Source: Pseudomonas sp. NC02 (GTDB lineage: Bacteria > Pseudomonadota > Gammaproteobacteria > Pseudomonadales > Pseudomonadaceae). From it: a DNA stretch of 64,000 bases. The notes beneath the pieces are model-generated. The model ran no database searches, was not told the origin of the DNA, and saw nothing but the letters and a program-made list of their open reading frames with translations. The translations under genes and the position numbers were made by a program. This document shows, piece by piece, positions 20,557-29,690 of the stretch (position 1 is its first letter; each line of letters starts with the position of its first letter). The DNA is taken from contig NZ_CP025624.1 in the NCBI RefSeq assembly GCF_002874965.1, forward strand, positions 4,340,001 to 4,404,000. The letters run 5' to 3'.

Positions 20557-20913
20557 GTGGAAATCTTCAAAGAGTTTACCTTCGAGTCCGCCCACCGCCT
20601 GCCCCACGTTCCGGAAGGCCACAAATGCGGGCGCCTGCATGGCCATTCGTTCAAGGTGGCGATCCACCTCAGCGGCGACCTCGACCCGCACACCGGCTGG
20701 ATCCGTGACTTCTCGGAGATCAAGGCGATTTTCAAGCCGCTCTACGAACGCCTCGACCACAACTACCTCAACGACATCCCGGGCCTCGAAAACCCCACCA
20801 GCGAAGTGCTGGCCAAGTGGATCTGGAATGAACTGAAACCGCTGTTGCCGGAACTCAGCGCGATTCGCATCCATGAGACCTGCACCAGCGGCTGCATCTA
20901 TCGCGGCGAATAA
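20557..20913 (+). CDS. queD: 6-carboxytetrahydropterin synthase (QueD)
   Basis: Converts 7,8-dihydroneopterin triphosphate to 6-carboxy-tetrahydropterin, the second step toward queuosine and other 7-deazaguanines. It has 118 residues. Zinc-binding histidines are in SAHRLP and in RLHGHSF, and the catalytic cysteine lies in [10 protein letters not shown]. The C-terminal [11 protein letters not shown] stretch is typical. The start is taken as GTG at 20557, which gives the standard N-terminus ([13 protein letters not shown]); the frame further upstream is read through the REP. A terminator follows 11 bp after the stop. Confidence 0.9.
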   Translation: MEIFKEFTFESAHRLPHVPEGHKCGRLHGHSFKVAIHLSGDLDPHTGWIRDFSEIKAIFKPLYERLDHNYLNDIPGLENPTSEVLAKWIWNELKPLLPELSAIRIHETCTSGCIYRGE

Positions 20914-20924
20914 GCCGGCGATGT

Positions 20925-20952
20925 AAAAAACCACCCTTGCGGTGGTTTTTTT
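20925..20952 (+). terminator. rho-independent terminator after queD
   Basis: AAAAAACCACC-CTTGC-GGTGGTTTTTTT: a 5-bp GC stem extended by A/T pairs, with a 7-T run. It lies directly after queD and before the acetyltransferase gene. Confidence 0.88.
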
Positions 20953-21002
20953 ATGCCGGTGACTCCCTTACAGTCGTGGCCTCTTGTACAGGAAGCGCTG
21001 CG

Positions 21003-21455
21003 ATGCCAACCCATATCCGCCCCGCTACCGGCGACGATATCGCCGCAATTGAAGCGATCGTCCACGCCGCCTACTCCCCTTACATCCAGCGAATCGGGCG
21101 CAAGCCAGGGCCGATGCTGGATGACTATCGCCAGCAGGTCGCTGCAGAACGGGTGCATGTGCTGGAGAGTGCGGGCCAGGTCCGCGGCTTTGTCGTACTG
21201 ATTCATCACGATGAGTACCTGCTGCTGGATAACCTGGCCGTCGACCCCGGTGCCCAGGGCTTGGGTTACGGGCGCCTGTTGCTGGGCTTCGCGGAAGGCC
21301 AGGCCAGGCATGGCTCCATCCGTCTCTACACCAATGAAGCGATGACCGAAAACATCGCGCTGTACACCCGCAAAGGCTATGTGGAAACTCACCGGGCCGA
21401 GGAAAACGGCCTGCGTCGGGTCTACATGCAAAAAGACCTCACCGCCTCGCACTGA
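21003..21455 (+). CDS. GNAT family N-acetyltransferase
   Basis: Probable acetyl-CoA-dependent N-acetyltransferase, 150 residues. The acetyl-CoA site motif is seen as LAVDPGAQGLGYGRLLL (Q/RxxGxG/A pattern), followed by a C-terminal strand ending ALYTRKGYVETHR, both typical of GNAT proteins. The ATG at 21003 follows AGGAAGCG and matches the usual N-terminus (IRPATGDD); an upstream in-frame start would lie in the queD terminator. The Nudix gene follows after 10 bp, so they are probably cotranscribed. The substrate cannot be told. Confidence 0.85.
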   Translation: MPTHIRPATGDDIAAIEAIVHAAYSPYIQRIGRKPGPMLDDYRQQVAAERVHVLESAGQVRGFVVLIHHDEYLLLDNLAVDPGAQGLGYGRLLLGFAEGQARHGSIRLYTNEAMTENIALYTRKGYVETHRAEENGLRRVYMQKDLTASH

Positions 21456-21465
21456 AGGAGCTCCC

Positions 21466-22089
21466 ATGGAAAACACCTGGCTGGCCCAGGCCAAGCGCCT
21501 GCAAGCATTGGCCTCCACGGGGCTGCACTTCTGCACCGATGACTTCGAGCGCGAGCGCCTCGAGGAAATCGCCCAGATTGCCCACAGCATGCTGGCGCAA
21601 TTGGGCGAAGTACCGCTGGAGCGCATCACCGGGCTGGTGCCGGATTTTGCCAAACGTTATTCGACGCCCATGATTGATGTGCGGGGCGCAGTGATTGACG
21701 GTGACCGGATCCTGTTGGTCCGCGAACTCACGGATGGCTGCTGGGCATTGCCCGGCGGTTATGCGGATATTGGTTTGTCGGCGGCTGAAAACATCGTCAA
21801 GGAAATTCGCGAAGAGGCCGGGCTGACGGTCACGGCCAAGGCGCTGTACAGCGTCACCCACAAGGCCAAAGGCTTGTACCGGCCGGATATCCGGGACTTC
21901 TACAAACTCTACTTTCTGTGCGAACGGGTTGATCAACTGGCGCCGGCGGCCGGTTTCGAAACCACCGAAGTTGGCTTCTTCAGCCTGGACGATCTGCCGC
22001 CGCTGTCCCGTGGCCGCACCATTGAAAGCGACCTTGAGGCCGCTTTTGCCTTTCATCGCGGGCAGACCACTCACACCCTGTTCGATTGA
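21466..22089 (+). CDS. Nudix hydrolase with N-terminal Nudix_hydro_N-type domain
   Basis: Predicted hydrolase of a nucleoside-diphosphate-linked compound (ADP-ribose-type in related proteins), 207 residues. The N-terminal 60 residues form a small helical domain seen in this subgroup. The Nudix box runs from GGYADIGLSAAEN to KEIREEAGL; the first glutamate of the general consensus is leucine and the RE is KE, which looks like a subgroup trait. An AAGGAG site precedes the ATG. It is likely in one unit with the acetyltransferase. Confidence 0.85.
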   Translation: MENTWLAQAKRLQALASTGLHFCTDDFERERLEEIAQIAHSMLAQLGEVPLERITGLVPDFAKRYSTPMIDVRGAVIDGDRILLVRELTDGCWALPGGYADIGLSAAENIVKEIREEAGLTVTAKALYSVTHKAKGLYRPDIRDFYKLYFLCERVDQLAPAAGFETTEVGFFSLDDLPPLSRGRTIESDLEAAFAFHRGQTTHTLFD

Positions 22090-22190
22090 ATAACGGGTGA
22101 TCCAATTTGTATCACCCTGCACCGCTTTCGCGCCTGAGTGGGCAGAAAGACCAATCCCGCCTGCGTGTTTCACCTGTTTGGCTATAAATA

Positions 22191-22207
22191 CTGTGCAACC
22201 TGCACAG
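22191..22207. promoter_or_regulatory. candidate operator upstream of codB
   Basis: CTGTGCA-ACC-TGCACAG is a perfect 7-bp inverted repeat 84 bp before codB, directly after a TATAAA sequence (22183-22188) that could be a -10 element. It may be the binding site of the PucR-type regulator encoded in the operon, but nothing beyond symmetry and position shows this. Confidence 0.4.
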
Positions 22208-22290
22208 TCCTGACCGTGCGCCCGTCACTGCCTGGCACTTGGCACGACGGGTGCAATAGGCCTGCGTCACTCATTCAGGGAGAACGGCAC

Positions 22291-23559
22291 ATGACGCAGA
22301 ACGAACCGGGCAATGACTACCCTCTCAGCGAGGTGCCCATGCATGCCCGCAAAGGCCTGGCCTCCACCGCCATGGTGCTGCTGGGCTTTACCTTTTTTAC
22401 CGCGACCATGTTCGCCGGCGGCAAGCTGGGGGTGGCCTTCAGCTTTACCCAGATGCTCGGCGTCGTGGCCCTGGGTAACCTGCTGTTGGGTATCTACGCC
22501 GCAGGCCTGGGTTACATCGCGTTCAAGAGCGGTTTGAACTCGGTGCTGATGGGGCGCTTCTGCTTCGGTGAAGTGGGCAGCAAACTCAGCGACTTGATTC
22601 TCGGTTTTACCCAGATCGGCTGGTACGCCTGGGGCACCGCCACCGCAGCCGTAGTACTGGGCAAGTATTTCGAGTTGAGCCAGGGCAGCGTACTCGGGCT
22701 GATGGTGCTGTTTGGCATGGTGTTCTGCGCGACGGCCTACGTGGGCTATCGCGGGTTGGAGATTCTGTCCTACATCGCCGTGCCGGCCATGGGTATTTTG
22801 TTGTTTCTGTCGATGTGGGTCGCCACCGTCAAGGTCGGCGGGCTCGATGGACTGCTGGCGGTGGTGCCGACCGGTGAGCTGGACATGTCCACGGCTATCA
22901 CGCTGGTGTTCGGCACCTTTGTCAGCGGCGCGACCCAGGCCACCAACTGGACGAGGTTCTCACGCTCGGCCAGGGTCGCGGTGCTGGCCAGCCTGATCGG
23001 CTTCTTTATCGGCAACGGCTTGATGGTGTTGATCGGTGCCTATGGCGCCATCGTCTACCAGCAGCCCGACGTGGTCGAAGTGTTGCTGCTGCAAGGCTTC
23101 GCCATGGCGGCCATGGCGATGCTGTTGCTGAATATCTGGAGCACCCAGGACAACACCATCTACAACTTCGCCGTCGCCGGCTGCAACCTGCTGCGCACCA
23201 AGCGCCGTAAAACGGTGACCCTGGCCGGTGCGGTAATCGGCACCCTGCTGGCGTTGCTGGGCATGTACGACATGCTGGTGCCCTACCTGATCCTGCTGGG
23301 CACGGTGATCCCACCGATTGGCGGGGTGATCATGGCGGATTTCTTCTATCGCTACCGCGGCCACTATCCGCGCCTGGCCGATACACGCCTGCCGGCCTTC
23401 AACTGGCCAGGGCTGATCGCCTATGCCGTGGGTACGGTGCTGGCCTTTCATTCACCCTGGGTGGCGCCATTGGTGGGGATCGTGGCGGCGTCCCTGACCT
23501 ACATCGTGCTGACCAGCGTATTGCGGGTGCGGGCACCTTTGGCTGACGTCCAGGCATGA
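22291..23559 (+). CDS. codB: cytosine permease (CodB, NCS1 family)
   Basis: Inner-membrane importer of cytosine, 422 residues, about 12 membrane segments. It resembles NCS1-family CodB: MHARKGLASTAMVLLGFTFFTATMFAGGKLG near the N-terminus, then ILGFTQIGWYAWGTATAA and GTVIPPIGGVIMADFF. The ATG at 22291 has AGGGAGAA upstream; the frame upstream is not conserved. Its end overlaps the regulator gene by 4 bp, and codA closes the operon, so import and deamination of cytosine are encoded together. Confidence 0.9.
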   Translation: MTQNEPGNDYPLSEVPMHARKGLASTAMVLLGFTFFTATMFAGGKLGVAFSFTQMLGVVALGNLLLGIYAAGLGYIAFKSGLNSVLMGRFCFGEVGSKLSDLILGFTQIGWYAWGTATAAVVLGKYFELSQGSVLGLMVLFGMVFCATAYVGYRGLEILSYIAVPAMGILLFLSMWVATVKVGGLDGLLAVVPTGELDMSTAITLVFGTFVSGATQATNWTRFSRSARVAVLASLIGFFIGNGLMVLIGAYGAIVYQQPDVVEVLLLQGFAMAAMAMLLLNIWSTQDNTIYNFAVAGCNLLRTKRRKTVTLAGAVIGTLLALLGMYDMLVPYLILLGTVIPPIGGVIMADFFYRYRGHYPRLADTRLPAFNWPGLIAYAVGTVLAFHSPWVAPLVGIVAASLTYIVLTSVLRVRAPLADVQA

Positions 23560-24773
23560 GCCTGACAGTCGCCGATGTGCTGGCCTTGCCCGGCCTTGAA
23601 TCGATGTGCCTGCGGGCCGGGGAAGCCGGCCTGGAGAACACGGTGCGCTGGCCCTATGTCGCAGAAAACAGCGGCATTGCCGAATGGGTGCTGGGGGGCG
23701 AACTGGTGTTCGTCACCGGTATCAATCACCCACGGGACGAGGCCAATCTGTTGGTGCTGCTGGACGAAGCCTGTCAGCGCCAGGTCGCCGGCCTGGTGAT
23801 CCTCACGGGGCCGGACTATATCCAGGCGATTCCCCAGCGTTTGCTGGAAGCGGCGCAAGCGGCGGGCATGCCGCTGATCGAACAGCCTTACTCGTTGAAG
23901 ATGGTACTGGTGACCCAGGCCATCGGTTCGGCGTTGATCCAGTCGCAGCAGTTGGGGCGCTCGCGACACGATGTGCTGGAGCGCCTGCTGGCCGGTGATT
24001 ATCAATCCCTGGATTTGCTGCTGCACCGCGCTGCGCAGTTGGACATGCCGCTGGCCGGCCATTGGCAACTCGTCCAGTTGCAACTGGACGGCAGCGACGC
24101 GCTGTTTGCCCAAGGTGAGGCGCCAGTGGTCGAGGCGCAGCTTGCCCGACAACACGATGCGATTACCCGCCGTCTGCGCCAGTTTTCTGCGCAGCATCCG
24201 TCGCGCCCGCCCGTGCTGGGGCGTGCCGGACAATGGACGTTGCTGCTGCCTGCGATAGACGCGGGTGCGGCATTGGCCAACCGTCAGTTGTTGGCGGGTT
24301 GGTTGAAGGCACTGAATCTGCGCCTGGCACCGTTGAAACTGTTTATCGGCCTGAGTGCTGCCGCGCACCCACCCGCGCGCCTGGCCCAGGCCCTGGATGA
24401 GGCGCGCCAGGCATTGGCCGCTGCGCGACGGTTCAGTGAACGCGCCGGGCTGTGTGTCTACGATGAGTTGGGCGTGCTCAAGCTGCTCAGTGGCGTACGT
24501 GATCGCGCCCTGCTCGATCAGTTCCTCAACGAACGCTTGGGGCCGCTGCTGCGCCACGACCTGCACCATGGCCCAAGCCTGATGCCGACCCTGGAGGCCT
24601 GGTTCCACGAGAATGGTAACCTTGTGGCCGCAGCCCAACGGCTGGCGGTTCACCGCAACACCCTGACGCACCGCGTCCAGCGTATCGAAGCCCTGTGCGG
24701 GCTGACGCTGGACAATGCTTATGACCGCCTGGACATCGGCATCGCGCTGATGATCTGGCGGCTGTCTGCCTGA
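23556..24773 (+). CDS. PucR-family transcriptional regulator
   Basis: Transcription factor of the PucR/CdaR group, 405 residues. It has an N-terminal PucR domain (about 5-125, with the GLENTVRWPYVAEN pattern), a middle GGDEF-like domain, and a C-terminal helix-turn-helix (NGNLVAAAQRLAVHRNTLTHRVQRIEAL). It lies between codB and codA, overlapping codB by 4 bp, so it most likely senses cytosine, a related base or a nitrogen signal and controls this operon. The palindrome upstream of codB is a possible target. Confidence 0.85.
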   Translation: MSLTVADVLALPGLESMCLRAGEAGLENTVRWPYVAENSGIAEWVLGGELVFVTGINHPRDEANLLVLLDEACQRQVAGLVILTGPDYIQAIPQRLLEAAQAAGMPLIEQPYSLKMVLVTQAIGSALIQSQQLGRSRHDVLERLLAGDYQSLDLLLHRAAQLDMPLAGHWQLVQLQLDGSDALFAQGEAPVVEAQLARQHDAITRRLRQFSAQHPSRPPVLGRAGQWTLLLPAIDAGAALANRQLLAGWLKALNLRLAPLKLFIGLSAAAHPPARLAQALDEARQALAAARRFSERAGLCVYDELGVLKLLSGVRDRALLDQFLNERLGPLLRHDLHHGPSLMPTLEAWFHENGNLVAAAQRLAVHRNTLTHRVQRIEALCGLTLDNAYDRLDIGIALMIWRLSA

Positions 24774-24800
24774 CTGTTTTTTGCCAAGAGGAACTTGCCC

Positions 24801-26036
24801 ATGCACATCATCAACGCCCGCCTGCGCAACCGTGAAGGCCTGCATGATCTGCACCTGGAACACGGCCGGATCGCCAGCATCACCCAACAAGGCGCTGCCC
24901 CCCTGGCAGGCCCCGACGACCTGGACGCCGCCGGCAACCTGGTGGTCCCGCCTTTCGTCGAGCCGCACATTCACCTCGATGCCACCCTGACCGCCGGCGA
25001 GCCGCGCTGGAACATGAGCGGCACCCTGTTTGAAGGCATCGAGTGCTGGGGCGAGCGCAAGGCCACCATCACCCTGGAAGACACCAAGACCCGCTCCAAA
25101 AAAACCATCCAGACCCTGGCCGCCCATGGCATCCAGCATGTGCGCACCCATGTCGACGTCACCGACCCGGACCTCACCGCGCTCAAGGCCATGCTTGAAG
25201 TACGCGAGGAAAGCGGCCACCTGATCGACCTGCAAATCGTCGCGTTCCCCCAGGAAGGCATCGAGTCCTACCGCAATGGCCGCGAGCTGATGGAAGAGGC
25301 CATTCGCCTGGGCGCCGACGTGATCGGCGGCATCCCGCACTTTGAATACACCCGTGACCAAGGGGTGAGTTCGGTGAAGTTCCTGATGGACCTGGCCGAA
25401 CGCACCGGTTGCCTGGTCGATGTGCATTGCGACGAAACCGACGACCCACACTCGCGCTTTCTTGAAGTGCTGGCCGAAGAAGCCCGCAGCCGTGACATGG
25501 GCGCCCGCGTGACTGCCAGCCACACCACGGCCATGGGCTCCTACGACAATGCTTACTGCGCCAAACTCTTCCGCCTGCTGGGGCATTCGGGCATCAGCTT
25601 TGTCTCCTGCCCTACCGAAAGCATCCACTTGCAGGGCCGCTTCGACACCTTCCCCAAACGCCGCGGCGTGACCCGGGTCAACGAACTGCTGGAGGCTGGT
25701 ATGAACGTCTGCTTCGGCCAGGACTCGATCGTCGACCCTTGGTACCCCTTGGGTAACGGCAACATTTTGCGGGTGCTGGAAGCCGGGTTGCATATCTGCC
25801 ACATGCTTGGCTACCGCAACCTGCAAAGTGCCCTCGACCTGGTCACCGACAACAGCGCCCGGGCGATGGCCCTGGGGGATCGTTATGGCCTGGAACCTGG
25901 ACGCCCGGCGAACCTGTTGATCCTGTCTGCAGACAGCGACTATGAAGTGATTCGCAGCCAGGGCTTGCCGTTGTATTCGATTCGAGCGGGCAAAGTGTTG
26001 ATGAAACGCCGGCCGGCGCAGGTGGAGTTTTTGTAG
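24801..26036 (+). CDS. codA: cytosine deaminase
   Basis: Hydrolyses cytosine to uracil and ammonia; metal-dependent amidohydrolase fold, cytoplasmic, 411 residues. Seen are the HxH metal site (EPHIHLDATLTAG), a third histidine with the catalytic acid region (HCDETDD), SHTTAMGSYDNAY and the metal aspartate in GQDSIVDPWYPLGNG. The start is ATG 24801 with AGAGGA before it. Together with codB and the regulator it makes a cytosine salvage operon. The stop lies 3 bp from the end of the convergent lipase gene. Confidence 0.93.
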   Translation: MHIINARLRNREGLHDLHLEHGRIASITQQGAAPLAGPDDLDAAGNLVVPPFVEPHIHLDATLTAGEPRWNMSGTLFEGIECWGERKATITLEDTKTRSKKTIQTLAAHGIQHVRTHVDVTDPDLTALKAMLEVREESGHLIDLQIVAFPQEGIESYRNGRELMEEAIRLGADVIGGIPHFEYTRDQGVSSVKFLMDLAERTGCLVDVHCDETDDPHSRFLEVLAEEARSRDMGARVTASHTTAMGSYDNAYCAKLFRLLGHSGISFVSCPTESIHLQGRFDTFPKRRGVTRVNELLEAGMNVCFGQDSIVDPWYPLGNGNILRVLEAGLHICHMLGYRNLQSALDLVTDNSARAMALGDRYGLEPGRPANLLILSADSDYEVIRSQGLPLYSIRAGKVLMKRRPAQVEFL

Positions 26037-26038
26037 GC

Positions 26039-28189
26039 TCATACGATTGAATCTATATCGAGGGTTTGTGGCTTTCCCCAGCCATCATCCGATTGTGGCG
26101 GGATGCTCGCCACTTGGGTGAGTACGCGATTTTGCGGGTGAGCGAACCAGCGTTTCAGGCTGGATTGCAGGGTTGGGGATGAAGCGTGGCTGCCGTAGAC
26201 GTCGCGGGCCTGGAGGCGGCGCCAGCGGAGGGTTGCCAGGCGGTCGCGACTACTTTGCAGACGATCAGCTTCGATGCTCAAGGCCTGGATATCTTCATAA
26301 CCACGCTGATTGGTCGGTCGATAGCGGTCCAGTTCTCGTTTTTTCTCCCGCAGTTGTTGCCGCATGCTGATCAGCGCTTTTTCGATCAGCTCAAATTCAC
26401 TCGCAGTCACCAGTGTTCCGTCGGCGTCCACGGTTTGCTGCCAGCGGCGTAACGTCGCCCAGGCTGCCGGGATGTAGCTTGCGGTCATAAAGTGCTGCTT
26501 GTATTGGACTAGCTGCTTGATCAGGTTGGCCCGGTCCGGCATATCACCGCTGAGTTGAATCGCGCGATTGCATGCAGCTTCTTCGATCGACTCACACCCG
26601 GGGTTCCACAATATTGAAGACTGTGTGCCGTCGGGCAAGGCAATCGGCATGAAATGCTGCTGGGAGCCGTGATGCTGATAGGCGTTCCCGCCCACCCGCA
26701 CCAACCCAAGTGCGAACAGCAGGCCAGCAGGTGCAGGATTGCTGAACAGGGTAACAAGCCCGGGAATCCAGAGTTTGGCAGTTGTGTTCATCCAGGGTGC
26801 CGGGACGCTGGGTACCGGGTCGTTATGATTGACGATGCGGTGATGCACCAAAGATGAAGCACCGTCAGTGAACTCAGAGTCGGCAACGCGGGGAGCGCCA
26901 TAGGTGTAAAGAAGGATGTTGCGGTCGTAACCTGGAATTCGCCTAAGAGACTCTGCCAGCAGCAGTGCTATGGCGCCGCCGAGACTATGGCCACAAATTA
27001 TGATGCGCTGGCCTATGTAGAACCGGTCGAGGTAATGCAGCGCAAAATCACGCATCGCCCGATACGCGCCATAAAAGCCCTCATGAACCTTACCAACACC
27101 CTCGACAAAAGCGACCTGGTGAGCATTGGCATCCCTCAGCCCATCGGAACGGCTTGCAGTGCCCCGCACTGCGATCAGGATCACATGGTCGTGATGGCTG
27201 ATAAACGCCTGAGTATCAGTGCCATTCTCCTCGTCATCAAAAAAATGCAGCTTCGCTGGGTGGGCCGGGGACTCTCCTTGCTCCGATCGATTTTGCTCAT
27301 ACAACTCAGGATCAAAAGGCAACACCTCGAATCGTTGCGAGTACGGCACGTCTTCATACACGGGATAAAAGTGTTCCACCTGGTCGGAATCGAACTTCCA
27401 AGCCTCCTGATAGCCCGACAGTTGTTCGGAAAAAAAATTGCCCACACTGGGCTCTATGGGAAAGCTGACCTGGTCCATCGGCGGAGTCGACGGTTCCTGC
27501 CCAAAATCGCAATAACTCAAGGTAGCCATAAGCGCCAACTGATAAAGGTTCAAGGCACAGAACTGGTCTTCAATCGACAACAACGGGCGTAACGCACGCA
27601 GCGGCCTTACCTCCAGCACAGTGTGCAGGTCAGGAAATAAAACCAGCCCTGTCAGCTTGGGCTGAGGGGGGCCAAACCCAAGTTCAGCCAGCATGCGGAG
27701 CGCATGCCGCGGTGGTCGATGGGTTCTGGGCGCCAAGGGAGGCAAATGAGCAGTGTGCAAGACCAAGTCACTGACCTCGACTTGATAGAATTTGCCTGTT
27801 TCCCGCCCTGCCGGGTTTCGCTCGACGCGCTCCCCGTCTACACGTGAAAACCGCGTCTGTTCGGCTCGTACCTGAAGCTCGGTGATAGGCAGTGGATAAC
27901 AACCACGCGTTTGCAACGTTGCGTAGTAATCCCCGCTCATTTCATATGGCGCATCGAAGATCAGAACCACAGGCCCTCGATATGGGTTGTCCAACTTTGC
28001 GAAACCGTTTCCATCCAAACGACCTGCATATTGTTGACCTGTGCTGTCAAAAACCTTGTACGCAAGACCCCCATAAGCGTTTCCGTCACCTGATTCGTCC
28101 ACCAGACAAAAACTCAGCCAACATCCACGCACTGCACAAGCCGGCATTTTCCCGCTGAAAAAGGGTTGTTTCCATTCTGTAAGCGCCAT
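26039..28189 (-). CDS. class 3 lipase, candidate type VI effector (phospholipase)
   Basis: A 716-residue protein with a Lipase_3 fold in its middle: VILIAVRGTAS, the nucleophile elbow GHSLGG (S402), and NHNDPVPSVP with the likely catalytic aspartate. The N-terminal 110 residues contain a beta-rich stretch (YKVFDSTGQQYAGRL, GPVVLIFD) common in VgrG-linked effectors. The C-terminal third is helical. No signal peptide or PAAR domain is seen. It is last in a vgrG-DUF4123-lipoprotein-lipase run on one strand, so I infer a type VI-delivered phospholipase with its immunity gene just before it. AAGGAT precedes the ATG. Confidence 0.75.
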   Translation of the reverse strand: MALTEWKQPFFSGKMPACAVRGCWLSFCLVDESGDGNAYGGLAYKVFDSTGQQYAGRLDGNGFAKLDNPYRGPVVLIFDAPYEMSGDYYATLQTRGCYPLPITELQVRAEQTRFSRVDGERVERNPAGRETGKFYQVEVSDLVLHTAHLPPLAPRTHRPPRHALRMLAELGFGPPQPKLTGLVLFPDLHTVLEVRPLRALRPLLSIEDQFCALNLYQLALMATLSYCDFGQEPSTPPMDQVSFPIEPSVGNFFSEQLSGYQEAWKFDSDQVEHFYPVYEDVPYSQRFEVLPFDPELYEQNRSEQGESPAHPAKLHFFDDEENGTDTQAFISHHDHVILIAVRGTASRSDGLRDANAHQVAFVEGVGKVHEGFYGAYRAMRDFALHYLDRFYIGQRIIICGHSLGGAIALLLAESLRRIPGYDRNILLYTYGAPRVADSEFTDGASSLVHHRIVNHNDPVPSVPAPWMNTTAKLWIPGLVTLFSNPAPAGLLFALGLVRVGGNAYQHHGSQQHFMPIALPDGTQSSILWNPGCESIEEAACNRAIQLSGDMPDRANLIKQLVQYKQHFMTASYIPAAWATLRRWQQTVDADGTLVTASEFELIEKALISMRQQLREKKRELDRYRPTNQRGYEDIQALSIEADRLQSSRDRLATLRWRRLQARDVYGSHASSPTLQSSLKRWFAHPQNRVLTQVASIPPQSDDGWGKPQTLDIDSIV

Positions 28190-28237
28190 CGCTGAATATC
28201 CTTATTCAGTAAAAGTTAAAGATAAGTACGCTCCCCA

Positions 28238-28855
28238 TCAGATTTCCCCAAACACGAGCCTCACTGTTTTGCCGTTCAACTCATCACGCTGCACACGACC
28301 ACCCGTTGCTGTCGTTGGCGGCAGTCCTCTTGCATCCACCAGGTTGCATTGAAATACGTTATCAGTCGCCTGCGTTGGCCCTGCCGGCCTGAGTAACCAC
28401 TGACAGGCCCCCGGCACCTCCAAGGTACCTTCCCCCGGCATTCGAGACATATGGGGTTCAACCCAATCATGCACACCGATAAACGCAAAATCCCCCCCAC
28501 TGTCCGACAAGTGCTCAGCCGACTTCGCATAGACATCAAACGTCATGTAACGCAGCACTAACGGACACCCGTTCACCGTCTCCGTCAGAGGCAACTCGAA
28601 GCTCGCCCGATTCGCCACCGACTTCTCAAGAGCGTCGAATATCTTGATCTCTGGCAGATCACCTGGACGCCATCGTAAAGTGCAAGTCTCACCTGTTCCG
28701 GGGACGTAAGTTGCATCGCCTCTGAGTCTGTAATTCGCCGGCAAATCGACCTCCAAAGTGAAACTATCAGCAGGCTTCATCACACAACCGGAAACACCCA
28801 GCACACTGCAAACGAATACCCCTCGCCACACGCCCGACATAAATCCCCTACGCAT
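28238..28855 (-). CDS. lipoprotein, probable immunity protein to the lipase effector
   Basis: Small predicted lipoprotein, about 205 residues, with a short signal sequence and lipobox (LGVSGC). The mature part is mostly beta-like and has several cysteines. I recognise no family. Immunity proteins of lipase-type effectors act in the periplasm, often as lipoproteins encoded beside the effector, and this gene sits 48 bp before the lipase gene. Two starts are possible: ATG 28855, overlapping the DUF4123 gene by 8 bp, or ATG 28840, five codons later with AGGGGAT in front. Confidence 0.65.
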   Translation of the reverse strand: MRRGFMSGVWRGVFVCSVLGVSGCVMKPADSFTLEVDLPANYRLRGDATYVPGTGETCTLRWRPGDLPEIKIFDALEKSVANRASFELPLTETVNGCPLVLRYMTFDVYAKSAEHLSDSGGDFAFIGVHDWVEPHMSRMPGEGTLEVPGACQWLLRPAGPTQATDNVFQCNLVDARGLPPTTATGGRVQRDELNGKTVRLVFGEI

Positions 28856-29690
28856 CCTGCTGCTCCCGCTCCACCCGACGCCACTCCCCAACCACCCGCT
28901 GAAAATGATCCTCCGCCACTTCCCCACGCATCGGCTGCCATCGAATAAGCACGTCCCCAGTGGCTTCCAACAACCGCCGCACCACCAAAAACTCCAGCTG
29001 TTCCGGCCTGTCCCATTGCCAGGCCCGCGCTTGCTCCAGCACCTGCGCCAACCAGACTCTCGGGTCTTGAAACTCAACCAGTGCGCTCAACGCCTCGCTG
29101 TACTCGGCCAGCAGGTAACGCAGGATATTGGCTTGCAGAATCACTCCCGCCTGGGGATTCGGCACCTCCAGCCACGGCGCAGGATCGGGTACCGGATACG
29201 CCCCCGGAGCCGGGTTATCGACACAACTCCAACGCTCACCCTGCCAGTAACACACGCCGATCAGCGGCCCGAGAAAAACAGGCCAGTCCCGAGCAGGCAG
29301 GTGAACCAAGGCCCGCGCCAAGGTGCGGTTATCGTGGAAGCGGTACAGCGCCTGACTGCCCGCCGTTCCCACCACCAACCTGTCGCGCCAGTGCCGGGTA
29401 ACACCCGATAAATCATCACCAGCCAGGCTGCCCAACCAGCCCCAATTACGCTGGGGGTTTTGCAGCAAACCCACCAATGCGGGCTCGCTGACATGGTCGA
29501 GCAACAGGAGCATCGGCCCATCCGCTGCCATTTCCGATGCGACGGTTTCACCATAGAGGCAGCGATACTCAGCGACCGTGCGTGTCGCCAGCAGTACCCC
29601 ACGCGCATCGCTTTCACCCTGTAGAACCAGGCACAGCCGGCGCCCTGCCTGCTGCTGTTCAGCCATCCACTGGCCAGGCGCGATCTCCAT
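28848..29690 (-). CDS. DUF4123 type VI effector adaptor/chaperone
   Basis: Adaptor protein of 280 residues. The N-terminal half has the DUF4123 pattern (YRCLYGET, PMLLLLD, WGWLGSLAG, LYRFHDNRTLARALVHLP). DUF4123 proteins (Tap/TEC) load cargo effectors onto VgrG spikes. The ATG at 29690 starts on the last base of the vgrG stop (TGATG), so translation is coupled to vgrG; an ATG 27 bp earlier inside vgrG is the alternative. Its presence between vgrG and the lipase supports the cargo role of the lipase. Confidence 0.85.
   Translation of the reverse strand: MEIAPGQWMAEQQQAGRRLCLVLQGESDARGVLLATRTVAEYRCLYGETVASEMAADGPMLLLLDHVSEPALVGLLQNPQRNWGWLGSLAGDDLSGVTRHWRDRLVVGTAGSQALYRFHDNRTLARALVHLPARDWPVFLGPLIGVCYWQGERWSCVDNPAPGAYPVPDPAPWLEVPNPQAGVILQANILRYLLAEYSEALSALVEFQDPRVWLAQVLEQARAWQWDRPEQLEFLVVRRLLEATGDVLIRWQPMRGEVAEDHFQRVVGEWRRVEREQQDA

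Noticed and set aside
21466..22089. Inactive Nudix protein because the first glutamate of the box is leucine
   Set aside because: The GYADxGxSxxEN...KExxEE variant looks like a normal trait of this subgroup, and the core EE residues are present.
22176..22203. Possible sigma-54 promoter (TTTGGC...GTGCA) upstream of codB
   Set aside because: The distance between GG and GC is 13 nt instead of 10, so it does not fit the -24/-12 rule.
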